DNA of 8,982 bases from Desulfuromonadaceae bacterium (lineage in GTDB: Bacteria > Desulfobacterota > Desulfuromonadia > Desulfuromonadales > Geopsychrobacteraceae). The stretch lies in NCBI GenBank assembly GCA_016744555.1, contig JADGED010000098.1, positions 1 to 8,982 on the forward strand, written 5' to 3'. The notes beneath the pieces were generated by a model, which had not been told where the DNA came from, did no database searches, and saw nothing but the letters and a program-made list of their open reading frames with translations. Shown piece by piece: positions 6,473 through 8,982 of this stretch (its first letter is position 1; the number at the start of each line of letters is the position of its first letter). The translations under genes and the position numbers were made by a program.

Positions 6473-7855
6473 TTGGCTACACCAAACAAACCACTACCGG
6501 ATCGCATCTGGGACTTTGCCTGTTCATTGAAGCTAGCAATCATCATCGTACTACTGCTTGCTGCGACATCTATCATTGGGACAATAATTCAACAAAATGC
6601 CCCTGCTGCCGACTACATTCGTGAATATGGTCAAAGCAACTACGAACTGTTCAAAACACTACAATTTATAGACATGTACCACTCAACTTGGTTTATTGGA
6701 CTGCTAGCACTATTTGCCATCAACCTGATCTGCTGTTCGATTAAAAATTTCCCCCGCGTATGGAAATTTGTAACTGCGCCAACCTTAATAGCCAGTTCAG
6801 CGTTACTTAAAGGGTCAGCAAATAAAGCTGAATTCAATTTAAAAGGCAACAAATCCCAAACAGCAAATAACATTGCGGCATTGATAACTAAAAAGTTCGC
6901 AAAAACAACCTTAACCGAAAAAGATGACAAGCTTTATCTCTTTGCCCAAAAAGGGATTTACTCTCGTTTTGGAGCTTACATAACACACACCTCTATTCTA
7001 GTTATTATGGCCGGTGCTTTAATTGGCAATTTTTGGGGGTATAAAGCTTTTGCAAACATAGTCGAAGGGACTGCTGTTGATCGAGTAAGACCATTTAACG
7101 GTGCAGCACCAATAAAGCTGGGATTCATGGTTCGCTGCGATGACTTTGACGTTAGTTATTACGGAAATACTCGGCGACCAAAAGACTACAACAGTGATTT
7201 GGTTATCATTGAAAACGGTGAAGAGGTTTTGCGCAAACGAATAGAGGTTAACGACCCCCTAACCTACAAAGGAATTAAATTTTACCAGTCAAGTTACGGC
7301 CCTGCCGGTGCTTTTTTTCAGATTAAAGCAACCGAGACCGCAACAGGCAAAACCTTCGATTTTAATGCCGAACAAGGTAAGCACGTAAAACTGCCTGACG
7401 GGTATTCTTTTACGGTAACAGATTTTGCCGCCGATTACCGTAATTTTGGTCCAGCAATTCAGCTTCAAGTTAATACGCCAGATGGCAAGCATGGGCAACC
7501 ATTTCTTGTCTTAAAAGATCACCCCAAGCTAGACATAAAGCGTGGCGGCAAATTCAGCTTCAGCATGTCTGACTACCGACAGCTGCAATATACTGGCCTG
7601 CAGGTTGCTAAAGATCCTGGCGTTAACATTGTTTGGGCAGGCTGTTTCTTAATTGTCTTTGGTTCCCTAACTGCATTCTTTTTCTCTCACAAGCGTATCT
7701 GGGTTTGCCTTGAAGACAATGGGAAAAAGACCAAAGTTTCTTTTGCCGGCAATGCTCACCGCAATCAACCAGGTTTCGCTCTAGCATTTGAAGAGCTTAT
7801 TAGCGAAATCGAAGCCACAATAAACAACGAACTCCCCACCAAAAAGGAGGGATAA
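6473..7855 (+). CDS. resB: Cytochrome c biogenesis protein ResB (Ccs1), System II
   Basis: ResB/Ccs1 is the partner of CcsA in System II cytochrome c maturation. Together they move haem across the inner membrane and attach it to CxxCH motifs of apocytochromes on the outer face. The 460-residue protein has the family layout: membrane helices at about 19-41, 71-90, 165-187 and 384-404, with a large periplasmic domain of about 195 residues between helices 3 and 4. H172 in THTS at helix 3 corresponds to the conserved haem-related histidine. The family segment VNDPLTYKGIKFYQSSYG is at 259-276. A hydrophilic cytoplasmic tail of about 50 residues follows helix 4. Translation starts at TTG, with AAGGAG (6459-6464) 8 bases upstream; no ATG fits better. 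ccsA follows after 4 bp, and the two genes surely share an mRNA. Confidence 0.94.
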   Translation: MATPNKPLPDRIWDFACSLKLAIIIVLLLAATSIIGTIIQQNAPAADYIREYGQSNYELFKTLQFIDMYHSTWFIGLLALFAINLICCSIKNFPRVWKFVTAPTLIASSALLKGSANKAEFNLKGNKSQTANNIAALITKKFAKTTLTEKDDKLYLFAQKGIYSRFGAYITHTSILVIMAGALIGNFWGYKAFANIVEGTAVDRVRPFNGAAPIKLGFMVRCDDFDVSYYGNTRRPKDYNSDLVIIENGEEVLRKRIEVNDPLTYKGIKFYQSSYGPAGAFFQIKATETATGKTFDFNAEQGKHVKLPDGYSFTVTDFAADYRNFGPAIQLQVNTPDGKHGQPFLVLKDHPKLDIKRGGKFSFSMSDYRQLQYTGLQVAKDPGVNIVWAGCFLIVFGSLTAFFFSHKRIWVCLEDNGKKTKVSFAGNAHRNQPGFALAFEELISEIEATINNELPTKKEG

Positions 7856-7859
7856 TTAA

Positions 7860-8720
7860 ATGGATAGCGGACAATTATTCAACATAACAACCATTGCCTA
7901 CTTTGCCGCAATGGTACTTTTCCTTGCGTATATCGCCACAAAAAATAAAACGGTTGCCCTTATAGCAACAATTGCATCATTTATTGGTTTTTTAATTCAA
8001 ACTACTGGACTCGGCGTCCGCTGGTATGAATCTTACCAAATTCTAGGAGCAGATGGCCGCGCACCACTTACCAACCTATACGAATCGGTGGTTTTCTTTG
8101 CTTGGTCAATTCTATTAATCTACCTCTTAATGGACTGGAAATATAAACAACGCACTATTGGCGTTTTTGTCCTGCCAATTGCACTGTTTAGCATGCTGTG
8201 GGCGCAAATGCGCCTCCATGCTTCAATTGACCCACTGGTTCCAGCACTACAAAGCAACTGGCTAACCTACCATGTTATCACCTGCTTTTTAGGCTATGCG
8301 GGTTTTGCTTTTGCTTTTGGTGTTTCAATAATGTACCTGCTTAAAATTGGTAAAGAAGAAAAGCATCAAGGCGACGGCCCCATGGGCGGCATTTTAGGGA
8401 TGTTCCCGCCAACCAAAGTCCTTGATGACATGAACTACAAAGCTATCATGATCGGCTTTCCCCTCCTAACCCTAGGAATCGTCACCGGCGCTGCATGGGC
8501 ATACTACGCTTGGGGTACTTACTGGAGCTGGGACCCGAAAGAAACTTGGAGCCTCATTGTCTGGTTCCTTTATGCGGCGTTTCTCCATGCCCGTTTCACC
8601 CGTGGCTGGGTAGGTCGCCGTGCAGCTTGGCTATCAATTATCGGCTTTGCCGCAACGGTATTTTGCTACTTAGGTGTAAACTTGGTACTTTCCGGGTTGC
8701 ACTCTTATGGAGCAGGCTAA
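7860..8720 (+). CDS. ccsA: Cytochrome c biogenesis protein CcsA (ResC; also named CcsB), System II
   Basis: This is the haem-handling subunit of the ResB/CcsA cytochrome c synthase, an inner-membrane protein of the WWD haem-handling family. The 286 residues hold about eight membrane helices. The diagnostic Trp-rich motif facing the periplasm is WGTYWSWDPKETW at 218-230. Conserved histidines are H138 (LTYHVI, candidate first axial ligand), H243 (FLHAR) and H281 (SGLHSYG, candidate second axial ligand). The ATG at 7860 is preceded by AAGGAGG, which lies inside the last codons of resB; the 4-bp gap suggests coupled translation and equal amounts of the two proteins. The length fits the short bacterial form. 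Databases call this same family ResC, CcsA or CcsB, so names conflict. In Geobacter relatives the next gene is often hemA; here a hairpin and non-coding DNA follow. Confidence 0.95.
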   Translation: MDSGQLFNITTIAYFAAMVLFLAYIATKNKTVALIATIASFIGFLIQTTGLGVRWYESYQILGADGRAPLTNLYESVVFFAWSILLIYLLMDWKYKQRTIGVFVLPIALFSMLWAQMRLHASIDPLVPALQSNWLTYHVITCFLGYAGFAFAFGVSIMYLLKIGKEEKHQGDGPMGGILGMFPPTKVLDDMNYKAIMIGFPLLTLGIVTGAAWAYYAWGTYWSWDPKETWSLIVWFLYAAFLHARFTRGWVGRRAAWLSIIGFAATVFCYLGVNLVLSGLHSYGAG

Positions 8721-8743
8721 ATAGACTAAAACACAATATTTTC

Positions 8744-8793
8744 CTATTTGCGCTGTCCAGCCAACAAACTAATTGGCCGGACAGCGCAAATAG
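8744..8793 (+). terminator. Long near-perfect hairpin after ccsA (probable transcript 3' end)
   Basis: Two perfect 15-base arms (CTATTTGCGCTGTCC and its complement) enclose one A/C mismatch, a further five pairs (GCCAA/TTGGC) and an 8-base loop. The hairpin begins 23 bases after the ccsA stop. No T-run follows on either strand, so it is not a canonical intrinsic terminator. It may stop transcription by stem strength, protect the 3' end of the resB-ccsA mRNA, or be a copy of a dispersed palindromic element. An alternative outer pairing, TAGACTA (8722-8728) with TAGTCTA (8791-8797), could compete with the base of the stem. Confidence 0.5.
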
Positions 8794-8982
8794 TCTAAGA
8801 CCAAACAACAACCACAGCGACATTCCGTACCGTCATTTTCTTTTTCTCATAAAGCAGATAAAGAAATGTAAATTAAATTGATTTATACCTTGCCTTTAGT
8901 CAATCATTAACATAATATAATTCTCGATTATAACACTATAAACATAGTTCCCATGGGGCGGGATGGGGCTAATACTGAGGTA
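8794..8982. other. Non-coding stretch at right edge with promoter-like elements
   Basis: No gene is supported here. The DNA is AT-rich up to about 8944. TATAAT (8916-8921) and ATTATA (8927-8932) form a 6-bp dyad around TCTCG. TATAAT could be a -10 box, but no good -35 lies at 16-18 bases (TTGCCT at 8890-8895 is 20 bases away). From about 8949 composition flips to GC-rich (CCCATGGGGCGGGATGGGGC). An ATG at 8952 opens a frame to the window end (MGRDGANTEV) without a visible ribosome site. It may begin a gene or structured RNA lying mostly outside the window. Confidence 0.3.

Noticed and set aside
8495..8881. Plus-strand open frame of 128 codons extending past ccsA.
   Set aside because: It overlaps the conserved WWD region of ccsA in another frame and crosses the long hairpin. 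It has no ribosome site or domain.

Overview
The window looks like chromosomal DNA of a Gram-negative, probably anaerobic, cytochrome-rich bacterium. The best guess is a member of Desulfuromonadota (Geobacter, Desulfuromonas or Pelobacter relatives). That guess rests on three things: MutS2 and a System II (ResB/CcsA) cytochrome c maturation pair in a Gram-negative setting, a HemG/HemY-type FAD protoporphyrinogen oxidase, and moderate GC content. It is inference from gene content; no rRNA or other phylogenetic marker is present.

Left part, minus strand (1-4778), read from high to low coordinates. hemG encodes a protoporphyrinogen or coproporphyrinogen oxidase. After a 179-bp gap with a hairpin and a probable internal promoter come three genes that appear to form one operon: yqeY (GatB/YqeY domain), cvpA (four-helix membrane protein, TTG start, 11 bp after yqeY) and mutS2. 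mutS2 runs off the left edge and lacks only the end of its Smr domain.

Right part, plus strand (4958-8720). A class B J-domain co-chaperone (DnaJ/CbpA-like, no zinc finger) is transcribed divergently from hemG, and each has a recognisable sigma70-type promoter in the shared 179-bp gap. Next is a 141-codon gene for a probably exported, histidine-rich protein of unknown function with its own promoter. Then come resB and ccsA, 4 bp apart and translationally close, which together form the System II cytochrome c synthase that exports haem and attaches it to apocytochromes.

Right end (8721-8982). There is no complete gene here. A 50-nt near-perfect hairpin follows ccsA, then an AT-rich stretch with promoter-like elements, then an abrupt GC-rich segment at the edge that may be the start of another gene or RNA.

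The theme is haem: hemG completes the porphyrin and resB/ccsA deliver haem to cytochromes c. The other genes are housekeeping (DNA recombination control, chaperone). No mobile element, CRISPR array, tRNA or rRNA was seen. The least ordinary items are the His-rich exported protein next to resB/ccsA and the long hairpin after ccsA. I found no convincing new multi-gene system.
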